A DNA stretch of 64,000 nt from contig NZ_CP117996.1 in NCBI RefSeq assembly GCF_028743715.1, positions 1,302,001-1,366,000 of the forward strand, read 5' to 3'. The notes under the pieces are model-generated. The model was not told where the DNA came from. It saw only the letters and a list, made by a program, of their open reading frames with translations, and searched no databases. How positions within the stretch are numbered: the first letter of the stretch is position 1; every line of letters starts with the position of its first letter. The DNA comes from Microbacterium sp. Clip185 (GTDB lineage Bacteria; Actinomycetota; Actinomycetes; Actinomycetales; Microbacteriaceae). A program made the position numbers and the translations under genes. Below are positions 26,330 to 34,027 of this stretch, one piece after another.

Positions 26330-27721
26330 ATGACCTCCGAGAATCCCAGGAACGGGGCCGTTCACGAAGCGGCCGCCGCCGGCATCCCCGTCGCCCTCGC
26401 CGATCTGGGTGCGCTCGTGCGCATCCCCTCGATCGCGTGGCCCGCTTTCGACCAGGACGCCCTGGTGCGCAGCGCCGAGGCGATCGCCGCCCTCGCCGAG
26501 GGGATCGGCATCTTCGATTCCGTGGAGATCGCCCGCTCGGCCGTGCCCGGTACGGACGAAGTGGGTCAGCCCGCGATTCTCGCCACCCGCGCGGCGCGGG
26601 AGGGAGCGCCCACCGTGCTCCTGTACGCGCACCACGACGTGCAGCCGCCCGGGGACGATGCTCTCTGGGAGACGCCGCCCTTCGAACCCACCGTGCGCGA
26701 TGGCCGTCTGTACGGCCGCGGTGCCGCCGACGACAAGGCGGGGGTGATGGCGCACATCGCCGCGCTCCGCGCGATCCACGAGGTGTACGGCGACGACCTG
26801 ACGCTGGGCATCGCGCTGTTCATCGAGGGCGAGGAGGAGTACGGCTCGCGCTCGTTCGCACAGTTCCTCGCCGACCACCGCGATCAGCTGCGCTCCGACG
26901 TGATCGTGGTCGCCGACTCGGGCAACTGGGATGCGGTCACCCCCGCGCTGACGGTCTCGCTGCGCGGCAACGCGCGCTTCACCCTCACCGTGCGCACCCT
27001 CGAGCACGCCTCGCACTCGGGGATGTTCGGCGGCGCCGTGCCCGATGCCACGATGGCGGCGATCAAGCTGCTCGCGACGCTCTGGGACGACGACGGGGCC
27101 GTGGCCGTCGAAGGCCTGACGGAGCGCGACGCGCCGACACCGGACTACACCGAGCAGACCCTGCGCTCTGAGGCCGGTCTTCCCGCCGGGGCCACCCCGA
27201 TCGGTCGCGGCACGATCCTGTCGCGCATCTGGAACAAGCCGTCGGTGACGGTGACCGGCATCGACGCGACGAGCGTCGCCGCCGCATCCAACACCCTGGC
27301 GCCGGAGATCTCGGTCGTGGTGAGCGCGCGCGTGGCTCCTGGACAGTCCGCACACGAGGCGTATGCCGCGATCGAGGAGCACCTGCGCCGTCACGCCCCA
27401 TTCGGTGCGGAGCTGACCTTCTCCGACGTCGACCTCGGCGACGGCTTCCTCGTCGACACCGATGGCTGGGCCGTCGAGGTGGCCCGCACGAGTCTCGCCA
27501 CCGGCTACGGCGTCGACCCGGTCGACGTCGGCGTGGGCGGCTCCATCCCGTTCATCGCCGATCTCGTGGAGCAGTTCCCCGGCGCGCAGATCCTGGTGAC
27601 AGGAGTGGAGGATCCGCACTCCCGGGCGCACAGCCCGAACGAATCACTGCACCTCGACACCTTCCGTCACGCCGTACTGGCCGAGGCGTCATTGCTGGAG
27701 TCGTTGAACGAACGGCGCTGA
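26330..27721 (+). CDS. M20-family dipeptidase
   Basis: Zinc-dependent metallopeptidase of the M20 (carnosinase/CPG2-like) family, probably cleaving dipeptides in the cytoplasm. It is 463 aa. The metal ligands appear in YAHHDVQPPG, GRGAADDKAGVMAH and FIEGEEEYGS, and the lid dimerisation domain (about residues 205-365) contains LEHASHSGMFGGAVPDA. The C-terminal VGVGGSIPFIADL and EDPHSRAHSPNES complete the active site. No signal peptide. Confidence 0.93.
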   Translation: MTSENPRNGAVHEAAAAGIPVALADLGALVRIPSIAWPAFDQDALVRSAEAIAALAEGIGIFDSVEIARSAVPGTDEVGQPAILATRAAREGAPTVLLYAHHDVQPPGDDALWETPPFEPTVRDGRLYGRGAADDKAGVMAHIAALRAIHEVYGDDLTLGIALFIEGEEEYGSRSFAQFLADHRDQLRSDVIVVADSGNWDAVTPALTVSLRGNARFTLTVRTLEHASHSGMFGGAVPDATMAAIKLLATLWDDDGAVAVEGLTERDAPTPDYTEQTLRSEAGLPAGATPIGRGTILSRIWNKPSVTVTGIDATSVAAASNTLAPEISVVVSARVAPGQSAHEAYAAIEEHLRRHAPFGAELTFSDVDLGDGFLVDTDGWAVEVARTSLATGYGVDPVDVGVGGSIPFIADLVEQFPGAQILVTGVEDPHSRAHSPNESLHLDTFRHAVLAEASLLESLNERR

Positions 27722-27748
27722 ACCCGCCCTGGACGCGGCTCGGCGGCG

Positions 27749-27754
27749 TAGAAT
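27749..27754 (+). promoter_or_regulatory. Candidate -10 TAGAAT, Fe-S carrier gene
   Basis: TAGAAT near position 27749 would give a leader of about 75 nt before ATG 27834, unlike its leaderless neighbours. Confidence 0.4.
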
Positions 27755-27833
27755 CGGCGTGATCCGTCCCCTTCGGGCGCCACGCCCGCATCCGACGGCA
27801 TCGGACCGTACCGAGAAGTACACGAGGAGAGTC

Positions 27834-28199
27834 ATGACCGACACCGCCCTGTCGAACGAAACGACGGCCCGCGCACACGGCGTGGCCCTCACCGACGACG
27901 CCGCCGCCAAGGTGAAGAACCTGCTCGAGCAGGAGGGCCGCGACGACCTGCGTCTGCGCGTCGCCGTGCAGCCGGGTGGCTGCAGCGGGCTGATCTACCA
28001 GCTCTACTTCGACGAGCGCCTGCTCGAGGGGGACCAGACGGTCGACTTCGACGGTGTCGAGGTCGTCGTGGACGACATGAGCGTTCCGTACCTCGACGGC
28101 GCGAAGATCGACTTCAAGGACACGATCTCGGAGCAGGGGTTCACGATCGACAACCCCAACGCAGCCGGGTCCTGCGCCTGCGGCGACAGTTTCCACTGA
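27834..28199 (+). CDS. erpA: A-type iron-sulfur carrier (ErpA/HesB family)
   Basis: Scaffold/carrier for Fe-S cluster insertion. It is 121 aa. The three conserved cysteines are present: one in QPGGCSGLIYQ and the pair in GSCACGDSF near the C-terminus. ATG 27834 has SD GAGGAGA. Its position just before ctaC is common in actinobacteria, where Fe-S assembly may serve the Rieske protein and other respiratory enzymes. A GC hairpin follows. Confidence 0.93.
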   Translation: MTDTALSNETTARAHGVALTDDAAAKVKNLLEQEGRDDLRLRVAVQPGGCSGLIYQLYFDERLLEGDQTVDFDGVEVVVDDMSVPYLDGAKIDFKDTISEQGFTIDNPNAAGSCACGDSFH

Positions 28200-28215
28200 C
28201 CCCGCGACACGCCGA

Positions 28216-28264
28216 GAATCGGCGCGTCCAGGCTCGCTTCTCCGCGATCCGGACGCGCCGATTC
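28216..28264 (+). terminator. Hairpin after Fe-S carrier gene
   Basis: A perfect 14-bp stem (28216-28229 with 28251-28264) encloses a long 21-nt loop, then ATTCGTCGTT. It is probably a terminator separating this gene from the cta operon. Confidence 0.6.
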
Positions 28265-28311
28265 GTCGTTCTGGGCTGAACGCGTGGCCTGAATCAGGTG
28301 TGAGCTTGCTC

Positions 28312-28317
28312 TAGACT
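28312..28317 (+). promoter_or_regulatory. Candidate -10 TAGACT, ctaC operon
   Basis: TAGACT gives a leader of about 30 nt ahead of the ctaC start (SD GAAAGG). No convincing -35 is present. Confidence 0.45.
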
Positions 28318-28353
28318 GAAGGAAGCTTTATTCGTGACCTGGAAAGGTGCACC

Positions 28354-29247
28354 GTGCCTTCGAAACGTCGAATCCGACTAGCCGTTCTTCCGCTGGGGAT
28401 CGCGACGGCTGCCATCCTCGCTGGATGCAGCCCGACCCAGCTGCACGGCTTCCTTCCCGGGTTCACCGAAGACGGCCAGGCTGCCACGAACCACACCGAC
28501 ATGGTCGCCGGACTGTGGGTCAACTCCTGGATCGTCCTGCTCGCCGTCGGCGTCATCACGTGGGGTCTGATGCTCTGGGCGATGATCGCCTACCGTCGTC
28601 GTCGCGGCCAGACGGGTCTGCCGGTCCAGCTGCGCTACAACATGCCGATCGAGATCTTCTACACGATCGTGCCGCTGATCCTCGTGGTCGGCTTCTTCGC
28701 CTTCACCGCGCGCGACCAGGCGACCCTGGAGACCCAGACCGACGACCCCGACGTGTCGATCGTGGCGATCGGCAAGCAGTGGGCGTGGGACTTCCAGTAC
28801 AACGGCGAAGACGCCTCCGGCGATGACGCCGTCTGGTCCATGGGCATCCAGGCGCAGACCGACGCCGCCGGCAACGTCGACCAGTCGCAGCTGCCGACGC
28901 TCTACCTGCCCGTCGACAAGAGCGTCAAGATCAAGCTCGAGTCCCGCGATGTCATCCATTCCTTCTGGATTATCGACTTCCTGTACAAGAAGGACATGTA
29001 CATCGGCCGTGACAATTACTGGTCGTTCACGCCGACGCGTGAGGGGACGTACGCCGGCAAGTGCGCCGAGCTGTGTGGTGAGTACCACTCGATGATGCTC
29101 TTCAACGTCAAGGTCGTCAGCGACGCCGAGTACGAGCAGTACCTCGAAAGCCTGCGCGACAAGGGTCAGACCGGCGACATCCAGGACGCCTACGACCGAC
29201 TGGGCAACCTGCCGGGCACCGGCGCAACCGCCAAGGGAGACGAGTGA
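28354..29247 (+). CDS. ctaC: Cytochrome c oxidase subunit II
   Basis: Carries the CuA centre of the aa3 oxidase. It is 297 aa. A lipoprotein signal peptide ends in the lipobox LAGC (Cys about residue 25), followed by two membrane helices (about 51-73 and 100-122) and a cupredoxin domain. CuA ligands are C237, E239, C241, H245 and M248 in [15 protein letters not shown] 28354 follows a GAAAGG SD. It overlaps the upstream end of ctaD and begins the plus-strand cta operon. The lipobox makes it a substrate of LspA encoded at 14.6 kb. Confidence 0.97.
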   Translation: MPSKRRIRLAVLPLGIATAAILAGCSPTQLHGFLPGFTEDGQAATNHTDMVAGLWVNSWIVLLAVGVITWGLMLWAMIAYRRRRGQTGLPVQLRYNMPIEIFYTIVPLILVVGFFAFTARDQATLETQTDDPDVSIVAIGKQWAWDFQYNGEDASGDDAVWSMGIQAQTDAAGNVDQSQLPTLYLPVDKSVKIKLESRDVIHSFWIIDFLYKKDMYIGRDNYWSFTPTREGTYAGKCAELCGEYHSMMLFNVKVVSDAEYEQYLESLRDKGQTGDIQDAYDRLGNLPGTGATAKGDE

Positions 29248-29249
29248 TC

Positions 29250-31010
29250 ATGGCGACGACAGCCCCGCTTCAGGAAGCGCCTTCCCGCCCCACGACCCTG
29301 CCGCCGCGCCAGGCCGCTCTGCTGAGCTCCTCGCGGATCGAGCAGAAGGGCAACATCATCGTCAAGTGGATCACCTCCACTGACCACAAGACCATCGGGT
29401 ACATGTACCTGATCGCCTCGTTCCTGTTCTTCCTGCTGGGCGGCGTGATGGCGCTGATCATCCGCGCCGAGCTGTTCGAGCCCGGGATGCAGATCATCCC
29501 GACCAAAGAGCAGTACAACCAGCTGTTCACCATGCACGGCACGATCATGCTGCTCATGTTCGCGACCCCGCTGTTCGCGGGCTTCGCGAACGCGATCCTG
29601 CCGCTGCAGATCGGTGCGCCGGATGTGGCGTTCCCGCGACTGAACGCGTTCGCCTTCTGGCTGTTCCTGTTCGGTTCCACGATCGCCGTGGCCGGATTCC
29701 TCACGCCCGCGGGCGCCGCATCCTTCGGCTGGTTCGCGTATCAGCCGCTCGCGAGCGCCTCCTTCACTCCAGGCGCCGGCGGAAACCTCTGGATGCTGGG
29801 TCTGGGTATCTCGGGCTTCGGAACGATCCTGGGTGCGGTCAACTTCATCACCACGATCGTCACGATGCGCGCCCCCGGCATGACCATGTGGCGCATGCCG
29901 ATCTTCTCGTGGAACACGCTCGTCACGAGCATCCTGATCCTGCTCGCGTTCCCCGTGCTGGCAGCGGCGATCTTCGCCGCTGCCGCGGACCGCGTGCTGG
30001 GCGCTCACATCTACGACCCGCACAACGGCGGCGTCCTGCTGTGGCAGCACCTGTTCTGGTTCTTCGGCCACCCTGAGGTCTACATCATCGCGCTGCCGTT
30101 CTTCGGCATCGTGTCCGAGATCTTCCCGGTGTTCAGCCGCAAGCCGATCTTCGGATACAAGACCCTCATCTACGCGACCATCGCCATCGCGGTGCTCTCG
30201 GTCGCGGTCTGGGCCCACCACATGTACGTGACCGGTGCGGTGCTGCTGCCGTTCTTTGCCTTCATGACGATGCTCATCGCGGTCCCGACCGGTGTGAAGA
30301 TCTTCAACTGGATCGGAACGATGTGGCGAGGATCGGTGACGTTCGAGACGCCGATGGTGTTCTCGCTCGGCTTCCTGGTGTCGTTCGTCTTCGGTGGCCT
30401 GACCGGTGTCATCCTGGCCTCGCCGCCCCTCGACTTCGCACTGAGCGACTCGTACTTCGTCGTCGCGCACTTCCACTACGTCGTCTTCGGAACCGTCGTG
30501 TTCGCGATGTTCGCCGGCTTCTACTTCTGGTGGCCGAAGTGGACGGGCAAGATGCTGAACGAGCGTCTGGGATACATCCACTTCTGGATCCTGTTCATCG
30601 GCTTCCACATGACCTTCCTCATCCAGCACTGGCTGGGCGTCGACGGCATGGTGCGCCGCTACGCGGACTACTCCTCGGCCGACGGCTGGACCTGGCAGAA
30701 CCAGGTGTCGACGATCGGCTCGATGATCCTGGCCGCATCGGTGATCCCGTTCCTCCTGAACGTCTGGATCACCGCGCGCACGGCGCCCAAGGTCACCGTC
30801 AACGACCCGTGGGGTTACGGCGGCTCGCTGGAGTGGGCCACGAGCTGCCCGCCCCCGCGCCACAACTTCACGTCCATCCCGCGCATCCGCTCCGAGCGTC
30901 CCGCCTTCGATCTGAACCACCCCGAGGCCGCCGTGCCGGTGGGCGTGGGACCCGCGAAGGATGCCCCTGACGCCCCGGTCGTCGATGCGGCCGACGGAGA
31001 GGTCAAGTAA
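29250..31010 (+). CDS. ctaD: Cytochrome c oxidase subunit I
   Basis: Catalytic subunit of the aa3 oxidase with haem a, haem a3 and CuB. It is 586 aa from ATG 29250 with twelve helices. Landmarks are [31 protein letters not shown] (CuB His and the Tyr-His crosslink), HHMYVTGA and [12 protein letters not shown] 29244 is an alternative start overlapping the ctaC stop; ATG 29250 is preferred for its 9-nt distance from AAGGGAGA. The last 45 residues form a hydrophilic tail. Confidence 0.96.
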   Translation: MATTAPLQEAPSRPTTLPPRQAALLSSSRIEQKGNIIVKWITSTDHKTIGYMYLIASFLFFLLGGVMALIIRAELFEPGMQIIPTKEQYNQLFTMHGTIMLLMFATPLFAGFANAILPLQIGAPDVAFPRLNAFAFWLFLFGSTIAVAGFLTPAGAASFGWFAYQPLASASFTPGAGGNLWMLGLGISGFGTILGAVNFITTIVTMRAPGMTMWRMPIFSWNTLVTSILILLAFPVLAAAIFAAAADRVLGAHIYDPHNGGVLLWQHLFWFFGHPEVYIIALPFFGIVSEIFPVFSRKPIFGYKTLIYATIAIAVLSVAVWAHHMYVTGAVLLPFFAFMTMLIAVPTGVKIFNWIGTMWRGSVTFETPMVFSLGFLVSFVFGGLTGVILASPPLDFALSDSYFVVAHFHYVVFGTVVFAMFAGFYFWWPKWTGKMLNERLGYIHFWILFIGFHMTFLIQHWLGVDGMVRRYADYSSADGWTWQNQVSTIGSMILAASVIPFLLNVWITARTAPKVTVNDPWGYGGSLEWATSCPPPRHNFTSIPRIRSERPAFDLNHPEAAVPVGVGPAKDAPDAPVVDAADGEVK

Positions 31011-31445
31011 GTGCGCACCAACATCAACCTCTGGTGGATCCTGGTCGGGTTCTTCGTCTTCATCGACGTCGTCTACACCGGCTGGAACATCCTCGCTCAC
31101 CCCGATCTCGCCTGGCACAACGCCATCGAGTGGGTCGGATCGGTCGCTCTGCTGTTCGGCGCCTTCATGGCGCTCATGATCGGGTTCTACACGCACCGCG
31201 TCTACAAGGCGCAGCAGGGCGAGCTTCCCGAGGACACGCTCACTGCCGACATCGACGACGGTGACCCTGAGCTCGGTGAGTTCAGCCCGTGGTCGTGGTG
31301 GCCGCTCGTTCTCGCGGCCTCCGCGGCGGTGGCGGCGATCGGTCTCGCGGTCGGCACCTGGATGCTCCCGATCGGTCTCGGCATCTTCGCCGTGGCGATC
31401 GTCGGCTGGGTGTACGAGTACTACCGCGGGTACTTCGCCCACTGA
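31011..31445 (+). CDS. ctaF: Actinobacterial cytochrome c oxidase subunit IV
   Basis: Small accessory subunit found only in actinobacterial aa3 oxidases. It is 144 aa with four hydrophobic segments in two hairpins (about residues 7-24, 38-56, 91-109 and 113-130) and the FYTHRVYKAQ loop. The GTG start abuts the ctaD stop directly, so they are translationally coupled. Confidence 0.93.
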   Translation: MRTNINLWWILVGFFVFIDVVYTGWNILAHPDLAWHNAIEWVGSVALLFGAFMALMIGFYTHRVYKAQQGELPEDTLTADIDDGDPELGEFSPWSWWPLVLAASAAVAAIGLAVGTWMLPIGLGIFAVAIVGWVYEYYRGYFAH

Positions 31446-31448
31446 TCC

Positions 31449-32240
31449 GTGCCGATCAGGCTCAACGCGGCCGCCGTCTCAGACATCGGCCGATATCGAA
31501 CGTCCAACCAGGATGCGGCCTTCACCGCATCCTGGGGTGCCGCCGTCGCCGACGGCGTCGGCGGAGGCCCCTCAGGGGATCTCGCGTCCGCAGCCTTCGT
31601 GCACCGGCTCGTGCCCTCGCCTCTGTCGGCGACGGATGCGGAGCAGCTGCTGGTGCAGATCCGCGAAGCGAACTGGGACCTGCGCGCACACGTACAGCGG
31701 GATCCCTCGCTTCAGGGCATGGCGACGACCTTCACCGGCGTCTTCGTCGCCCCCGAGGAGCGTCTGCTTCTCGCTCACACGGGTGATTCCCGCGCGTACC
31801 TTCTGCGGCACGCTCAGCTGCGCCGGGAGACCAGGGACGACTCTTACGTGCAGGCCCTCGTCGACAGCGGCCTCCTCACGCCGGAGGCCGCGGCATCGCA
31901 TCCGCGTCGCAACATCATCACGGCGTCGCTCGGCGGCGGTGAGGAAGACGTCGTATCGATCGCAGAGCGCGATACGGTGATCGGCGACCGTTGGCTGTTG
32001 TGCAGCGACGGGGTCAGCGACTACCTGGATGACGAGGAGATCGGACTGACGCTGCTTCGCCACCGCGGTGCTTCGGAGGCGGCCGCGGCTCTCGTGGCTC
32101 TCGCGCTGGACAGCGGCTCGCGCGACAACGTCACCGCGGTGGTCTGCGACGTCGTCGACGGCGATGTCGCAGGGGAGCCCGCGGTTTTCAGCGGCTCCGC
32201 CGGCGAGCTCTTCCAGGAGAACCTGGACATCTCCGCCTGA
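31449..32240 (+). CDS. PP2C-family Ser/Thr protein phosphatase
   Basis: Metal-dependent protein phosphatase, 263 aa, cytoplasmic. The metal-binding aspartates are visible in TSNQDAAF, VADGVGGGPSGD, HTGDSRAYLL, LLCSDGVSDYL and SRDNVTAVV. There is no membrane helix. It starts with GTG 4 bp after the ctaF stop, so it is in the respiratory operon. Its partner kinase is not in the window. A link between phosphorylation signalling and oxidase expression is my inference from position. Confidence 0.93.
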   Translation: MPIRLNAAAVSDIGRYRTSNQDAAFTASWGAAVADGVGGGPSGDLASAAFVHRLVPSPLSATDAEQLLVQIREANWDLRAHVQRDPSLQGMATTFTGVFVAPEERLLLAHTGDSRAYLLRHAQLRRETRDDSYVQALVDSGLLTPEAAASHPRRNIITASLGGGEEDVVSIAERDTVIGDRWLLCSDGVSDYLDDEEIGLTLLRHRGASEAAAALVALALDSGSRDNVTAVVCDVVDGDVAGEPAVFSGSAGELFQENLDISA

Positions 32241-32253
32241 GCGCGCGCAGGAC

Positions 32254-32661
32254 TCAGGGCGCGACGATCGACAGGAGGGGATCCCGGTGGCGTGGGAGGG
32301 GTCCTGAGGCATTCTCGGCGGGATATCCCTCCCGCACCCAATACTCGTATCCGCCGATCATCTCCTTGACCGCATAGCCGGCCTCGATGAATGCCAGCGC
32401 GCCCTTCGTGCCCGCATTGCAGCCGGGGCTCCAGCAGTAGACGACGACAGAGGACCCGGTGGGGATGATCTCCGCCGCGCGCTCGGCGATCTCGCGGTAC
32501 GGAAGATGCACGGCGCCGGAGATGTGGCCCTGATCCCAGGCGGCCGTGCTGCGCACATCCACCAGGATCAGCTGTTCGCCGGCGCGCTGCGCGGCGTACA
32601 CATCTGAGGCGTCTGTCTCGTTGGCGAGCTTTGCGGAGAAGTAGCTGCGTGCATCCTGCAT
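32254..32661 (-). CDS. Rhodanese-like sulfurtransferase
   Basis: A 135-aa single rhodanese domain. LVDVRSTAAWDQGHISGAVHLP is quoted in part (LVDVRSTAAWDQGHI), and the active-site loop VVVYCWSPGCNAGTKGA carries the catalytic Cys (about residue 91) and a second Cys five residues later. No SD; TAGAGT 6 nt before the ATG indicates a leaderless transcript. It converges on the PP2C gene, and the stops are 13 bp apart with no clear hairpin. Confidence 0.92.
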   Translation of the reverse strand: MQDARSYFSAKLANETDASDVYAAQRAGEQLILVDVRSTAAWDQGHISGAVHLPYREIAERAAEIIPTGSSVVVYCWSPGCNAGTKGALAFIEAGYAVKEMIGGYEYWVREGYPAENASGPLPRHRDPLLSIVAP

Positions 32662-32667
32662 GATACG

Positions 32668-32673
32668 ACTCTA
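32668..32673 (-). promoter_or_regulatory. Candidate leaderless -10 TAGAGT, rhodanese gene
   Basis: TAGAGT on the minus strand, 6 nt before the ATG at 32661. Confidence 0.45.
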
Positions 32674-32733
32674 GGCAGCGTGGCGCCGCACGTCAGCGCT
32701 CAGAACCGTCGCACATCGACAGGATCCTGCCGG

Positions 32734-33912
32734 TCAGCTCAGCAGTCCGCCGATCGTCACGGGACTGTCGACGATGTTGCCGACGATCCCGCGGATGACG
32801 TTCTCCCCGGTTTCCTTGCGCAGCCCTGCGTACCAGGCGGCGGTCGTCTCAGGGTCGAAACCATGGGTCTCGGCGGCCCGCTTGCGTGCACGGAGAACGA
32901 GGTCGCCCGCGCGGGTCGTGCGGGCCGCCTCGTACCGCCGCAGGGCGTCAGCGACACCCAAGGTCGTCGTCGCGAACACGAGTCCGAGCACGAAGCTGTC
33001 CTCGAGGGCCGAACAGGCGCCCTGGCCGATGTCGGGAGCGGTATTGTGCGCGGAGTCCCCGAGCAGGACGACGCGACCGCGCGTCCACGTGTGGAAGGGA
33101 TCGATGTCCCAGATCTCGACGCGATTGAGCGACGTCGCCGGATCGATCGCATCGAGCAGGATCTGCACCCCCTCCGTCCATCCGGCGAACGCCTCACGCA
33201 GCGGCGCGACGCCCTCGCTGCGGTCGTAGGGGAGCCCCGAGGGCTGCGGGACGTCGAAGAAGAAGTAGAAGCGATCGCCGGCGACGGGCATCACCGACAC
33301 GCGCTTGCCCTCGCCCACGTACGTCGTCCACTGGTCGGTGGGGGAGATGCGGGCATCGACCGGAACGAGGCCGTTGAAGTTCGTGTATCCCGAGTATCGA
33401 CGTTTCGTGGGCGCACCCAGCACGTAGTCACGGGTGAGTGAGCGCGCCCCGTCTGCGCCGATGACCAGATCAGCCTGTGCGGTGCTGCCGTCCTCGAACG
33501 TGACGGTGACCTCGTCGTCCGCCTCGGAGATACCCGTCATCCGCATCCCGAGGTGGATGCGGCCGGCGCCGACCCTGTCCATGAGCAGCGCCTGCAGGTC
33601 GGCGCGGGCCACTGGGTAGGCGCGCTGACCGGTTTGCCGGGTGACGGGGTCGAGGCTGAAGCGGCACATCTCGTCGCCGTCGAGCCCGTCGACGTACGCC
33701 ATGTAGTCCATGCGACCGCCGAGAGCGGCCACCTCGTCGCCGAGGCCGAGCCAGTTGAGCACCTTGACACCGTTGGGCCACAGCGAGAGCGCGGCGCCGA
33801 CGGGCCGGTTCTCGCGGATCTGGTCGTAGACGTGGACGTCGTGGCCGAGGCGGCCGAGCGCGATCGCCGCGCTCGTACCCCCGATGCCTGCTCCGATGAT
33901 GATGACTCGCAC
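32734..33912 (-). CDS. hpxO: FAD-dependent urate hydroxylase, HpxO type
   Basis: Class A flavoprotein monooxygenase, 392 aa. The FAD site is GAGIGGTSAAIALGR near the N-terminus, with GADGARS and GDSAHNTAPDIGQGACSALED later. It closely recalls Klebsiella HpxO, especially AALSLWPNGVKVL, GYTNFNGLVPVDA, DQWTTYVGEGKRVSVMPV, GDRFYFFFDVPQPSGLP and the C-terminal AWYAGLRKETGENVI. HpxO converts urate to 5-hydroxyisourate with NADH. No other purine-degradation genes are adjacent. GTG 33912 is fixed by a -10-like TAGCGT 6 nt upstream. The assignment is from remembered family sequence, not an alignment. Confidence 0.86.
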   Translation of the reverse strand: MRVIIIGAGIGGTSAAIALGRLGHDVHVYDQIRENRPVGAALSLWPNGVKVLNWLGLGDEVAALGGRMDYMAYVDGLDGDEMCRFSLDPVTRQTGQRAYPVARADLQALLMDRVGAGRIHLGMRMTGISEADDEVTVTFEDGSTAQADLVIGADGARSLTRDYVLGAPTKRRYSGYTNFNGLVPVDARISPTDQWTTYVGEGKRVSVMPVAGDRFYFFFDVPQPSGLPYDRSEGVAPLREAFAGWTEGVQILLDAIDPATSLNRVEIWDIDPFHTWTRGRVVLLGDSAHNTAPDIGQGACSALEDSFVLGLVFATTTLGVADALRRYEAARTTRAGDLVLRARKRAAETHGFDPETTAAWYAGLRKETGENVIRGIVGNIVDSPVTIGGLLS

Positions 33913-33918
33913 ATCGCC

Positions 33919-33950
33919 ACGCTAGCGAGGCGCTGTCACGGGAATGTTAC
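33919..33950 (-). promoter_or_regulatory. hpxO promoter region: TAGCGT plus direct hexamer repeats
   Basis: On the minus strand, TAGCGT (33924-33919) lies 6 nt before the GTG start. Upstream, two direct hexamers GTAACA (33950-33945) and GTGACA (33939-33934) are spaced 11 bp centre to centre and cover the -35 position, as expected for an OmpR-family regulator. Confidence 0.4.
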
Positions 33951-33973
33951 AGACACCAACATCCAAGAAGTAC

Positions 33974-34017
33974 ACGAAGAGAGGGCCCCGATCCGTGGAT
34001 CGGAGCCCTCTCTTCGT
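33974..34017 (-). terminator. Intrinsic terminator of the qcr operon
   Basis: A 20-bp stem with one mismatch (left 33974-33994, right 33997-34017) lies 11 bp after the qcrB stop. It ends the ctaE-qcrCAB transcript before hpxO. Confidence 0.85.
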
Positions 34018-34027
34018 CGTGACGTGA

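Noticed and set aside
29190..31442. Antisense open frame opposite ctaD-ctaF
   Set aside because: Composition dominated by Arg, Asp, Glu, His; the plus-strand genes are unambiguous.
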